The notes under the pieces were generated by a model that was not told the DNA's origin, did no database searches, and was given only the letters and a program-made list of their open reading frames with translations. DNA of 36,664 nucleotides from a bacterium (GTDB lineage: Bacteria; UBP14; UBA6098; B30-G16). Made by a program: the position numbers and the translations under genes. Numbering within the stretch: position 1 is the stretch's first letter; each line of letters begins with the position of its first letter. Positions 1 through 8,137 of the stretch are shown in pieces. The stretch covers positions 1-36,664 of the forward strand of contig JAGHAI010000102.1 of NCBI GenBank assembly GCA_021161555.1, written 5' to 3'.

Positions 1-67
1 AAATATTTCTTGCCCATTTTAAAAGCATATTTAATTTGTGAAAATTATTGAAAATTTGGGAGGATAT

Positions 68-1936
68 ATGGCACAATCAATTTTTATGAAAAAGCTTCGT
101 GATAGTATGGGAGTTATATTTTTCATCGTTGCTCTTTTGTTTGTCGCATCGATTGCGTTTCGGGGTTTGTTCAACAAGGAGCGCAGTGCGACGAAGCAGG
201 AGAATACAATCGCAGTTGTCGGCATTGATAGAAAAATCGATTATGCAGATTATGCGCGTGAACTTGATGCGGAAATTCAGAATGCGCACGACAGAGGACA
301 GAATGTGGATGATTTCACCGTTGAAGATTTGCGCGAACAGGCGTGGCATACGATAATCAATAGGGAAATTTTAAAGCCGCAGTTTGAGGAAAAGCATACC
401 GCTGATGTATTGCCAGACGAGATTTACGAAAAGTTGAGGTTAAATCCGCCCGATTGGATAAGACAGCATCCGCAATTTCAGACGAATGGGCAGTTTGACT
501 ATCAGAAATATGTTGAAGCGTTGAATAACCAGCAGGTTGATTGGAGTCCTGTCGTAAACGCTGTGGCGGCAAATCTGCCATACGATAAATTGAAAACTCT
601 CATTTCCACGATGACATATACCACAACTCCCGAAGCGATGGATGAGTTTATGTTTCAGAACATAAAATATCGCGCTGAATACGCAATTTTTGGACCGCAG
701 TGCGGCGAAGTTCCTGTTGATACATCGGAGACTGCGCTGAAAAAGTATTACGAGGAACACAGGGATTCGCTCGTGGAAAATCCCTATGTGATATTTTCGT
801 ATATTGCGATTCCATATCTTCCGTCGAAGCGCGATTCTGATGAGGTTCGCGTCGATGTGGACACTGTTATGTCGCGTCTTGCGCAGGGCGATGATTTTGA
901 AATGCTGGCTTCGGCGCATTCTCAAGATGTTCAAACTGCGCAGAACGGCGGTGAACTTGGATGGTTCACGCGGGGAAGACTGGTAAAGGAATTTGAAGAG
1001 GCGGCGTTTGAACTGGACAGCGGCGAAGTATCTCAACCCGTTCTAACTCAATATGGATGGCACATAATAAGATGCACAGGGATAAAGGTAAACGAGGACA
1101 CCCTCACGGGAAAAACCGATACGCTCCATCATCTTCAGCATATTTTATTTCGCATAGAGCCAGGTTTTGAGACATCGGACAGCATCGAAGCATTTGCGGG
1201 CGAAGTTCATAGATTTGCGAAGAAAGAAGGGCTTGAGGCGGCGGCAGAAAAGTTCGGGCTTGAGATATATCACACTCCTCCCGTCGGTCCGGATGAAGCA
1301 ATTCCCGAAATCGGACTCCGAACGATGCTCAACGAATATGCCTTCAAACACGGGAAGGGTTCAATACCCGATGTAATTATGAGCAACAACAAATATTTTA
1401 TCGTTTCCGTGGATGAAGTAGTTCCTGAAAAGTTTAAAAATTTTGACGAGGCGAAGTGGTATGTGAAAAAGAAAATAAAGGAAGCTACGAACAGAGAACA
1501 TTGCAAAATAGTTGCACACGAGGCGCTGGCGAAAATTCGTAAGGGTGCTTCCCTCGAAGGTGTTGCGGCGGAATATGGAGCGGAATACGGGAAAACGCCT
1601 CTGGTCGGAATTTTTGAGCCAATTCCCGACCACGGCTTCGACCCGTGGATTTCTGGCGCCGTGATGGGAATCGACGCAGAGGATTCCGTGTCCAATGTCA
1701 TCACGACCGACGACGGAAGATTTTACATCGTGAAGTTGCTCGAATATCAGCATCCCGAACTTGCAGATTTCGGAAATCAAAAGGAACAACTCCGAATGCA
1801 GATATTCCAAGCGAAGCGTGATAACGCATATAATCAGTGGTTCAGCAACCTTCGAGAACACACGAAGATTGAGGATTTCAGGATGCAGTATTTTGGCATC
1901 GGAACGGAAGAACCACAGGATACAAGCACGCAGTAG
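68..1936 (+). CDS. ppiD: PpiD/SurA-like membrane-anchored peptidyl-prolyl isomerase
   Basis: This is a periplasmic folding factor of the parvulin (PpiC) class, 622 aa, close to the 623 aa of E. coli PpiD. One hydrophobic segment (about residues 15-33) follows a short basic N-terminus and would anchor it in the inner membrane. A SurA_N-type helical region follows. A parvulin domain lies at about residues 235-345, with the family signatures GGELGWF and YGWHII. The remaining C-terminal half contains a weaker parvulin-like stretch and more chaperone-like helical sequence. The ATG at 68 is chosen because GGGAGG (58-63) lies just upstream; a GTG at 38 would put that Shine-Dalgarno inside the gene. 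It stands alone on the plus strand and converges on the endonuclease III gene. Family assignment is secure; PpiD rather than another SurA-like paralog is inferred from length and anchor. Confidence 0.85.
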   Translation: MAQSIFMKKLRDSMGVIFFIVALLFVASIAFRGLFNKERSATKQENTIAVVGIDRKIDYADYARELDAEIQNAHDRGQNVDDFTVEDLREQAWHTIINREILKPQFEEKHTADVLPDEIYEKLRLNPPDWIRQHPQFQTNGQFDYQKYVEALNNQQVDWSPVVNAVAANLPYDKLKTLISTMTYTTTPEAMDEFMFQNIKYRAEYAIFGPQCGEVPVDTSETALKKYYEEHRDSLVENPYVIFSYIAIPYLPSKRDSDEVRVDVDTVMSRLAQGDDFEMLASAHSQDVQTAQNGGELGWFTRGRLVKEFEEAAFELDSGEVSQPVLTQYGWHIIRCTGIKVNEDTLTGKTDTLHHLQHILFRIEPGFETSDSIEAFAGEVHRFAKKEGLEAAAEKFGLEIYHTPPVGPDEAIPEIGLRTMLNEYAFKHGKGSIPDVIMSNNKYFIVSVDEVVPEKFKNFDEAKWYVKKKIKEATNREHCKIVAHEALAKIRKGASLEGVAAEYGAEYGKTPLVGIFEPIPDHGFDPWISGAVMGIDAEDSVSNVITTDDGRFYIVKLLEYQHPELADFGNQKEQLRMQIFQAKRDNAYNQWFSNLREHTKIEDFRMQYFGIGTEEPQDTSTQ

Positions 1937-2007
1937 CCTTTTAAAATTCCCGAATCCACATCAAATTTTTTCAATTGTCGCAGGATTTATCATAGCGGGA
2001 CATCCGT

Positions 2008-2673
2008 TTATTCCTTCCTGTTTGCGGGGCAGATATTTTTTACAGGACAAGTTTCGCACATAGTTTTCCGTGCGGTGCAATAATTTCTCCCGAGTTCGAG
2101 TAAATTAAGATGAAGTGAATTATGTATTTCGTGAGGCACAATTTCGGACAGGGCAAAAATCATCCTTTCAGCCGAAGTTTTTGGCGGAAAAATTTTCATT
2201 CTAATCATAATTCTTTTTATGTGCGTATCCACAGGGAATAGTGGCGCATCGCCGCAGAACAGCAGGAACACCGCCGCCGTCTTCACGCCGATGCCTGGAA
2301 GAGAAGTCAATTGTTCAAGCGCCCTTTTGTAATCCATATCGAGAAGGAACTGCGCATCGATTTCTTTGCCGCTATGTTGTTTAAGCCATTGCAGTAAATT
2401 TTTAATTCGTTCTGTTCTCTGTCCTGACATCCCTGCTGTGCGGATGACCGCTGCGATTTCTTCGTCGCTGGCGTGCAGCACATCGTTCCAATCGCGAAAC
2501 TTTCTGGTTAATGATTCAAATGCTCTGTCGCGGTTTCTGTCGTTTGTGTTCTGTGATAGAATGCCGCGGACCAGCGCACCTGTCGGGTCACCGCAGTGAT
2601 GTTCTGGTGGAACGCCAAATCTTTTGCGCAGTGCGGAATCGAGTTTTTTAAAAAATTTTGCGTCAACATTCAT
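2008..2673 (-). CDS. nth: Endonuclease III (HhH-GPD DNA glycosylase/AP lyase)
   Basis: This base-excision repair enzyme removes oxidised pyrimidines and cleaves the abasic site; 221 aa, normal for the family. A helix-hairpin-helix reads LPGIGVKTA, with the catalytic lysine in GVKTA, followed by the catalytic aspartate in the motif PVDTH. The C-terminus carries the [4Fe-4S] loop as C-X6-C-X2-C-X5-C (starting at NYCTARKTMC). The early motif ILSQNTND is also characteristic. Its ATG (2671-2673) overlaps the stop of the upstream methyltransferase by four bases (ATGA), so the two are almost certainly co-transcribed and translationally coupled. No functional link between them is evident. Confidence 0.95.
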   Translation of the reverse strand: MNVDAKFFKKLDSALRKRFGVPPEHHCGDPTGALVRGILSQNTNDRNRDRAFESLTRKFRDWNDVLHASDEEIAAVIRTAGMSGQRTERIKNLLQWLKQHSGKEIDAQFLLDMDYKRALEQLTSLPGIGVKTAAVFLLFCGDAPLFPVDTHIKRIMIRMKIFPPKTSAERMIFALSEIVPHEIHNSLHLNLLELGRNYCTARKTMCETCPVKNICPANRKE

Positions 2674-3512
2674 TCCTGTTCTCCCGGAGTTTTCTCCGCT
2701 ATTAAAAAACTTCTCGGACCGCGCCGAAAAATTTTTCTCATCAAAAGAGCAATGCCCGAAAGACGAAGAATTTCATATAAAATTCCGCCCGATAGGGAAT
2801 AAAATTTATACGCAAATCTTATTAAACCTGCGGGTGCAAATCTTTGCATAATTGAAAATAAAGAGTTCCATATCACATCGTAAATTCTGCCCCATATTCT
2901 CATATCGCGCTCGAATGTGCCGCTTTCGATGATGTTCAAGCCGACTTTTCGCGCAAGTCGTTCGAGTTCATCCGGTTTGTATGCCGTGTGGATGTATTTA
3001 TCGTCTTCTATGCCAAAATTTTTTAAAATTCCCACATCGACTTCCACAGGTTTTTCTCCGCGCCAGTTCGGACAAGTGATGATGGTTTTCCCGCCGTCCT
3101 TCAAAATCCGATAAATTTCCGAGAAAAACATTTCGGGATTTTCAAGGTGTTCGATTGTTTCCGACGATAGAATGAAATCTGCAAAACGAGATTTTATCGG
3201 CAGAGTTTCCGCGTCGGCGCAGATGAGCATTGCGTCGGCACATCTTTGTTTTGCTCGCAAAAGTGCGGGATGTGATATATCCGCGCCAAAAATCGCTTTT
3301 GCGCCAGCATTTTTAAAAATTTCTAAGTAAATTCCTCCACCACAGCCGATGTCCAGAACGGATTTTTTAACTACATATTTCGCATAGCGCCGAAAAATCG
3401 ATTTTAAAAATCTCCTCCTCGACTTTCCCCATCCACTGCTGTGGACATATTTCTCCTCCTCGTAAACGGCGCCGAGTTTTTCGTAAAATTTTTTTAATTT
3501 CTTACTGGTCAT
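2670..3512 (-). CDS. Class I SAM-dependent methyltransferase
   Basis: This 280-aa protein has a Rossmann-type methyltransferase domain (Methyltransf_11-like). Motif I is LDIGCGGG, an acidic residue follows in GADIS, and post-motifs read ADAETLP, SSETIEHL and ILKDGGK. About 100 residues follow the catalytic fold, the last part rich in hydrophobic and basic residues. The substrate cannot be told from sequence; relatives modify small molecules, quinones, lipids or sugars. The ATG at 3512 is preferred although it has no strong ribosome binding site. The only longer start, a TTG at 3602, lies inside the terminator hairpin of the preceding gene. It overlaps nth by four bases downstream. Confidence 0.8.
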   Translation of the reverse strand: MTSKKLKKFYEKLGAVYEEEKYVHSSGWGKSRRRFLKSIFRRYAKYVVKKSVLDIGCGGGIYLEIFKNAGAKAIFGADISHPALLRAKQRCADAMLICADAETLPIKSRFADFILSSETIEHLENPEMFFSEIYRILKDGGKTIITCPNWRGEKPVEVDVGILKNFGIEDDKYIHTAYKPDELERLARKVGLNIIESGTFERDMRIWGRIYDVIWNSLFSIMQRFAPAGLIRFAYKFYSLSGGILYEILRLSGIALLMRKIFRRGPRSFLIAEKTPGEQE

Positions 3513-3558
3513 AACAATTTGTATATTGCAGTGGAAGTGGCTTTCACACAAATCGCTA

Positions 3559-3597
3559 TAAAAAATGGGGGAAATCCACAATAGACAGGATTTCCCC
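3559..3597 (-). terminator. Intrinsic terminator after the fumarase alpha gene
   Basis: A perfect 10-bp stem (GGGGAAATCC at 3568-3577 pairing with GGATTTCCCC at 3588-3597) has a 10-nt loop. Read on the minus strand it is followed by CA and a run of six T residues (3560-3565). It begins about 15 bases after the fumarase stop and before the methyltransferase start, so it separates the two minus-strand transcription units. Confidence 0.85.
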
Positions 3598-3613
3598 GGC
3601 AATTTTCATTGAT

Positions 3614-4456
3614 TTATATGACGATTTCCTTGTGTCTTGCTGCGTGGCAGTTGAGATTGACTGCGGCGGGAAATGTCGCTATGTGCAGTGGATATTGCTC
3701 GATGAAGACTTCGAGTGCTGTGGTTCTTCCGCCAAGTCCCATTGGACCAACGCCGGATTTGTTTATTCTTTCGAGCAGTTCTTCTTCGATTTCGGCGTAG
3801 AATGGGTCTTTGTTTCTTTCGCCGATGTTCCGAAGCAGTGCTTTTTTGGCGAGGAATGCGCATTTGTCGAAGGTTCCGCCGACGCCGACACCGACGATGA
3901 CTGGCGGACACGGGTTCCCGCCAGCTTCAACCACAGATTGCACAACGAAATTTTTAAAACCTTCAACTCCATCGGAAGGGCGCAGCATTTTCGTGCGACT
4001 CATATTTTCGCTGCCGCCTCCCTTGGGCGCTATGGTAATCTTCACCTTATCGCCAGGGACGAGGTCGAACCATATCACTGGCGGAGTATTATCTCCCGAA
4101 TTTGGCGAGCGTTTGAGCGGGTCGATGAGTATGCTTTTGCGCAGATATCCATCCGTATATCCCTTCGCAACGCCCTTTGAAATTGCCTCTTTGATATCCC
4201 CGTCGAAGTGAACTTCCTGACCTATCTCCGCATATACGACTGTGAAACCGGTATCCTGACAGAGGGGCATCTTTTCTTCGGCTGCGATTTCCTGATTTTC
4301 GAGTATCTGACGCAAAATCTCCTTTCCCACAGGGGATTCTTCGGCATCACGCATTTCCTCGATGCGCCTGCGAACATCCTCGGGAATGTAATAATTTGCG
4401 TCCATACAGAGTTTTGCCACCGCTTCGGTGACCTGCTCCGTCGAAATTTTCCGCAT
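3614..4456 (-). CDS. Fumarate hydratase class I, alpha subunit (TtdA/FumA N-terminal type)
   Basis: This is the catalytic [4Fe-4S] half of a two-subunit class I fumarase (or tartrate dehydratase), 280 aa, as expected for the alpha chain. Diagnostic motifs are PLCQDTG, APKGGGSENMS, GGNPCPP, GVGVGG, and the C-terminal NCHAARH. Cysteines in the first, third and last of these are candidate cluster ligands. Class I enzymes interconvert fumarate and malate; tartrate or mesaconate activity cannot be excluded. The start is supported by GGAGGTG just upstream. It lies 24 bp after the PD40-OmpA gene, so the two probably share a transcript that ends at the hairpin at 3559-3597. The beta subunit normally encoded directly downstream is not present in this window. 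Confidence 0.93.
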   Translation of the reverse strand: MRKISTEQVTEAVAKLCMDANYYIPEDVRRRIEEMRDAEESPVGKEILRQILENQEIAAEEKMPLCQDTGFTVVYAEIGQEVHFDGDIKEAISKGVAKGYTDGYLRKSILIDPLKRSPNSGDNTPPVIWFDLVPGDKVKITIAPKGGGSENMSRTKMLRPSDGVEGFKNFVVQSVVEAGGNPCPPVIVGVGVGGTFDKCAFLAKKALLRNIGERNKDPFYAEIEEELLERINKSGVGPMGLGGRTTALEVFIEQYPLHIATFPAAVNLNCHAARHKEIVI

Positions 4457-4480
4457 TTATTCACCTCCATTTATAATACA

Positions 4481-6274
4481 TTACTCTTTGTTCAAAATCG
4501 TGAATGTCACTCGTCGGTTCTTCGCTCTTCCTTCTTCTGTGCCGTTGTCGGCTATTGGTTTTTCCTCGCCGTATCCCTTCGCAACAATTCTGTCCCTGTC
4601 GATGCCGTTTTCAATTAGCCAGTTTGCAACCGACTGCGCACGCTCCTGCGAAAGTTTTTTATTATATCCCTTCGTGCCAACGGAATCGGTGTGTCCGGCA
4701 ATTTCGACGCGAATATTGGGATTATCCTTCATCAATTTGAGCAATCGCTTCAATTCACCTATGCTTTCGGGCTGCAGTTCCGCGCTGTTGAATTCAAAGA
4801 ATATATTGTGCAGAACAATTTGCGAACCGACTGCAACCGGTTTCAATTCTATGTCTTTTTTATATGTAGTAAATTCGTCTGCGTTTGTTAAATCTATGTG
4901 TCCCGAATGGAAAAGATAGCCTTTTTTTGAAATCGAGTAGCCATATTTTTCACCGGTTGGCAGAACAATTGAATAATATCCTGTTTTTGGGTTGCTGGTC
5001 GCAATGCCGAGATTTTTTCCATCGGAAAGGCGTTCATATTTTATATCCGCGCTCACGGGGTTGTTATCGGCATCTCTGACAATTCCTTCAATTGTAACCA
5101 CAGGTCTTGGTTTTGCCTCCTTTGGCAGTTTTACGCGAAAGATGTCCGTTCCACCGATTGAACCCTTTCGTGACGACACGAAATACACGAAGTCGCCCTG
5201 AGCGGGTATTGTATAATAGGCATCCCATCCCACTGTGTTGAGTTCCTTGCCGAGATTTTTGGGGAAAGACCAATTTTTCCAGGAATCGTCGAGCCTGCGC
5301 GTGAGAAACATATCAGCATTTCCGAGTGTTGGATGTCCGTCGGAAGAAAAATATAGAGTAACGCCATCGGGAGCGAGAAAAGGGGTTCCATCAGTTCCTT
5401 TAGAATTCACTGTTGGACCGAGATTTTCTGGTTTTGTAAAGGTTCCGTCTTCCTTTCTGAAGGATACATACAGGTCGAGGTCGCCATATCCGTCGTCCCG
5501 TTCGAGTGCGAGAATTAAGGTCTTTCCGTCGGCGGCGAGGCAGGCGCTCGTATATTTGTTGTCGTTGTAATAATCATCTATGACGACAGGTTCGGGAAAT
5601 GACCATTTATCTCCAAGATTGTGAGATATTGAATATCCAGCGTTTTTTGTGCCATCGGATAGATAAACTCCGTTGAGGAGCACGGTGTTTCCATCGGGCA
5701 ATACCGAAAGTATGCCATCGGAATATTCTGTATTAAGAGGTGCGCCGATGGGTTTCCTTTTGGTCCATTTGCCATCTTCTCCCAGTGTCGAAAAGTATAT
5801 ATCCTGGTTGCCGTTCTGGTCAACTATGAAGTATAATGTCTTTCCGTCGGGGGAAATAACGGGCATAATTTCCCCTTCCTTTGAGTTGACCGTCTCGGGC
5901 AGATGAATTGGAGATAATCCCTGCTCGGGTTCTGATACGACCTTTGCGAGTGTGTTCCATCTAACGCTGTTATCTCTGTCGTTTTTGGAAAGCCATTTAT
6001 ATGCTTTTTCTGCGTCTTTCCATCTTCTGAGAGCAGTATAGCAGATTGCGAGGTTGCGCATAACTTTCATCGAATCTGACCTGTTTGCATTTGGGCGACT
6101 CAAAAACCTCTCAAGGCGATTCGCCGCCTCGCCATATTTTCCATCATCAAGAAGTTTTTGTATTTCAGCAGCACCTTTACCATATCTTCTCGGCCGCCTG
6201 CCGCGAGGCCTGTGCTGGGAAAAGGATACCGTAAAAATAAATAAAATTGATATGAATAGAACAAGCCGCCTCAT
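4481..6274 (-). CDS. TPR-PD40-OmpA family outer-membrane/periplasmic protein
   Basis: This 597-aa exported protein starts with a signal peptide (MRRLVLFISILFIFTVSFSQ). The domains in order are: TPR-like helices at about 30-115; a PD40/WD40-like propeller at about 135-385 with repeated blocks such as SPDGKTLYF, LPDGNTV, APDGVTLYF and GGTDIFRV; a carboxypeptidase-regulatory-like beta sandwich at about 395-470; and an OmpA peptidoglycan-binding domain at about 485-597. The OmpA domain keeps the motif GHTDSVG and the RA/RNRR residues that contact diaminopimelate. The architecture matches Bacteroidetes PD40-OmpA proteins, including the T9SS-linked PorE group. It would tether an outer-membrane structure to the cell wall. 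GGAGGA precedes the ATG. Membership of a T9SS complex is inferred only. Confidence 0.88.
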   Translation of the reverse strand: MRRLVLFISILFIFTVSFSQHRPRGRRPRRYGKGAAEIQKLLDDGKYGEAANRLERFLSRPNANRSDSMKVMRNLAICYTALRRWKDAEKAYKWLSKNDRDNSVRWNTLAKVVSEPEQGLSPIHLPETVNSKEGEIMPVISPDGKTLYFIVDQNGNQDIYFSTLGEDGKWTKRKPIGAPLNTEYSDGILSVLPDGNTVLLNGVYLSDGTKNAGYSISHNLGDKWSFPEPVVIDDYYNDNKYTSACLAADGKTLILALERDDGYGDLDLYVSFRKEDGTFTKPENLGPTVNSKGTDGTPFLAPDGVTLYFSSDGHPTLGNADMFLTRRLDDSWKNWSFPKNLGKELNTVGWDAYYTIPAQGDFVYFVSSRKGSIGGTDIFRVKLPKEAKPRPVVTIEGIVRDADNNPVSADIKYERLSDGKNLGIATSNPKTGYYSIVLPTGEKYGYSISKKGYLFHSGHIDLTNADEFTTYKKDIELKPVAVGSQIVLHNIFFEFNSAELQPESIGELKRLLKLMKDNPNIRVEIAGHTDSVGTKGYNKKLSQERAQSVANWLIENGIDRDRIVAKGYGEEKPIADNGTEEGRAKNRRVTFTILNKE

Positions 6275-6600
6275 AAAATCCTCCAGGTTATTTTATTTCA
6301 ACTGGTTTCTGCATTTCGCGGAAAGAAATTGCCAGATTGAATTCCAAGAGACATAATGATTTATTTTCTGTTCCACCCTTTATACAAAATAAAACATTGT
6401 GTTCATTTTGTCGAGCAAAAAATTCCTGCCGCAAATTACGATTATTCTATTCCAATGAAATTCAGTTAAATAAATAAAATACCTGATAAATAATCTACTT
6501 TCTATCTTTAAGCATTTTTTGAAACTGTTTTTATAACTTCAATAATAACAGCAGGATAGAGATTGCGAAAAATATTTTTTCAAAAAATTTAAATTTATCC

Positions 6601-6628
6601 TTGACAAATTCGTTTCCATCCATAAGAT
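6601..6628 (+). promoter_or_regulatory. Sigma70-type promoter of mraZ and the dcw cluster
   Basis: A perfect -35 hexamer TTGACA (6601-6606) is followed by a 16-bp spacer and a -10 of TAAGAT (6623-6628, 4 of 6 consensus). Transcription would start near 6635, inside the GTGG repeat array, leaving a leader of about 90 nt before mraZ. Confidence 0.7.
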
Positions 6629-6631
6629 ATT

Positions 6632-6668
6632 TAGTGGAGACAGGTGGAGATAAGTGGGGAAAAGTGGT
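6632..6668 (+). promoter_or_regulatory. MraZ operator: four GTGG direct repeats, 10-bp period
   Basis: GTGG occurs at 6634, 6644, 6654 and 6664, exactly one helical turn apart. The first three copies share the extended form GTGGRGA. MraZ proteins are known to bind short direct repeats of this type (TGGG in E. coli, AAAGTG in mollicutes) upstream of their own gene. The array begins just after the -10 element, so MraZ bound here would cover the transcription start and early transcribed region. Confidence 0.85.
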
Positions 6669-6728
6669 AATTCCATATAAATCAATTAGTAAAAAAGGTT
6701 TTTTCACAAAATTTCGAGATAGAACACA

Positions 6729-7229
6729 ATGTTTATCGGCAGATACATACACAAGATAGATTCTAAAGGGCGGCTTGCGCTTCCAATCAGGATGAGAGAA
6801 GCGGGGAAAGGCGTAAGTTATTCGCAGTTTATAGTGACAAAGGGGATTGGTGGTTGTATCGCTGTATTTCCCGTGGATAAGTTTGAGAATTTTCTGGATG
6901 GTTTTGACCCCGAGGAGCTTTCTCCTGAACAGGGGTTGAACTTTTACCGTGAAGTGGCGTCCTGGGCGCACGATGTGTCCGTTGACAATCAGGGAAGGAT
7001 AAATCTTCCCCAGATGTTGATTGAAAATGTTGGTTTAAACGAAGAGGTTCTCGTTCTCGGCGTCGTCGATTGGATTGAGATATGGGACCCTATGAAGTAC
7101 AGGGAACATATTGAGAAGAGCAACACTCAATATGATGACGGCGCTATGCAATTTTTCAGTTCTTTGATTCGCGGAAGAAAGAAAAAGAGGCAGTCTGATG
7201 AGGAGTCATCGGAGCGTGATGGTGAATGA
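6729..7229 (+). CDS. mraZ: Transcriptional regulator MraZ
   Basis: This DNA-binding regulator of the dcw cluster has two AbrB/SpoVT-like halves, each with the signature DxxGRxxLP (DSKGRLALP near residue 12 and DNQGRINLP near residue 87). MraZ forms a ring-shaped oligomer that reads tandem repeats such as those at 6632-6668. At 166 aa it is longer than the usual 140-152. The extra residues are a charged tail (RKKKRQ then acidic residues) that overlaps the start of rsmH by 32 nt. The ribosome binding site is weak (only GAG about 12 nt upstream), but the N-terminal MFIGRY matches the family start. Confidence 0.95.
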   Translation: MFIGRYIHKIDSKGRLALPIRMREAGKGVSYSQFIVTKGIGGCIAVFPVDKFENFLDGFDPEELSPEQGLNFYREVASWAHDVSVDNQGRINLPQMLIENVGLNEEVLVLGVVDWIEIWDPMKYREHIEKSNTQYDDGAMQFFSSLIRGRKKKRQSDEESSERDGE

Positions 7230-8121
7230 GGTCCTGCGCTATCTTATCACCAATGAGGATGGAATTTATGTTGACGGAACGCTCGGAGACGGCGGACACA
7301 GCCTCGAGATATTGAAAAATTTTGATAATGTAAAGATTATCGGCATAGATGAAGATTACGATGCGCTCAATACGGCATCGAAGAAATTATCGCTCTTTGG
7401 CAATCGTATCACCCTCGTTTGTGGAAACTTTGCAAACCTCGAAAGCCTCGTGCGGGAAGAGGTTGGTATTATGTATGTGAACGGTGTTCTTCTGGACATC
7501 GGTTTGCGTCAGGAGGTTGTGGATGACCCGGAGAGAGGATTTTCGTTTTTACGCGATGGTCCTCTCGATATGCGGTTTGATAAGCGCTCCCAACGAACCG
7601 CCTACATTGTGGTCAACAGGTATTCGCAGAAGCGACTGGCAGAGATTTTTAAGAACTACGGCGATGTAAAAAAATCCCGACACATCGCCGAAGCAATTGT
7701 CTCGGCAAGAAAAAGGTCGCCAATCGCGACGACCGGCGAACTGGCGCAAATAATTAAAAGCCTCTTCCCGCCGAGTGCTGTGAAGAAAAATCTGCAAAAA
7801 GTGTTTCAGGCAATTCGCATCGAAGTGAACGATGAATTGAACGCGCTTAAATCGGCGCTCGAACAATCGCTTGAAATACTCGAACCAGGCGGAAGAATCG
7901 TCGTGATTTCATATCATTCCGGCGAAGACAGAATTGTTAAAAATTTTTTCGCCACAGAAGCGAAGGATTGTATTTGTCCGCCTGAAATACCCGTGTGCAG
8001 ATGTGGACATCGCAGGACTTTGAAGGTGATAACCAGAAAAGTTGTTCGCCCAACTGATGATGAGATAGCAAAAAATCCCAGTGCAAAATCTGCGAGGATG
8101 AGGGTAGCCGAGAAAATATGA
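7198..8121 (+). CDS. rsmH: 16S rRNA (cytosine-1402 N4)-methyltransferase RsmH
   Basis: RsmH methylates N4 of C1402 in the 16S rRNA decoding site and is the usual second gene of dcw clusters; 307 aa is normal. Visible motifs are HRSVMVNEVL at the N-terminus, DGTLGDGGHS (SAM-binding motif I), GIDED, RGFSFLRDGPLDMRFD and the late SYHSGEDRIVK. The canonical SSPQL that follows DLGV in most members is replaced here by RQEVV (about residues 99-103) without a length change. The start at 7198 is kept because the conserved His lies only three residues in. It overlaps mraZ by 32 nt. Confidence 0.95.
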   Translation: MRSHRSVMVNEVLRYLITNEDGIYVDGTLGDGGHSLEILKNFDNVKIIGIDEDYDALNTASKKLSLFGNRITLVCGNFANLESLVREEVGIMYVNGVLLDIGLRQEVVDDPERGFSFLRDGPLDMRFDKRSQRTAYIVVNRYSQKRLAEIFKNYGDVKKSRHIAEAIVSARKRSPIATTGELAQIIKSLFPPSAVKKNLQKVFQAIRIEVNDELNALKSALEQSLEILEPGGRIVVISYHSGEDRIVKNFFATEAKDCICPPEIPVCRCGHRRTLKVITRKVVRPTDDEIAKNPSAKSARMRVAEKI

Positions 8122-8137
8122 AATAGAAAGGAGCGAA

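Larger units (their letters stand above)
6275..6728. other. Divergent intergenic region between the OmpA-family gene and mraZ
   Basis: This is 454 bp of AT-rich DNA without a convincing gene. The right part (6601-6668) carries the mraZ promoter and the GTGG repeats. The left part should hold the promoter of the minus-strand OmpA-family operon. A TATAAA on the minus strand near 6377-6382 is a possible -10, but no good -35 accompanies it. A minus-strand ORF running from 6971 to 6531 is a shadow of mraZ and the operator. Confidence 0.6.

Noticed and set aside
38-67. GTG start at 38 for the PpiD-like protein
   Set aside because: The Shine-Dalgarno GGGAGG lies at 58-63, inside that extension, and directly serves the ATG at 68.
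3513-3602. Longer methyltransferase start at 3602
   Set aside because: The extra 30 codons run through the fumarase terminator stem and encode no conserved sequence.
6531-6971. Minus-strand 146-aa ORF across the mraZ promoter
   Set aside because: It covers the operator and the mraZ coding region antisense and shows no family motif.
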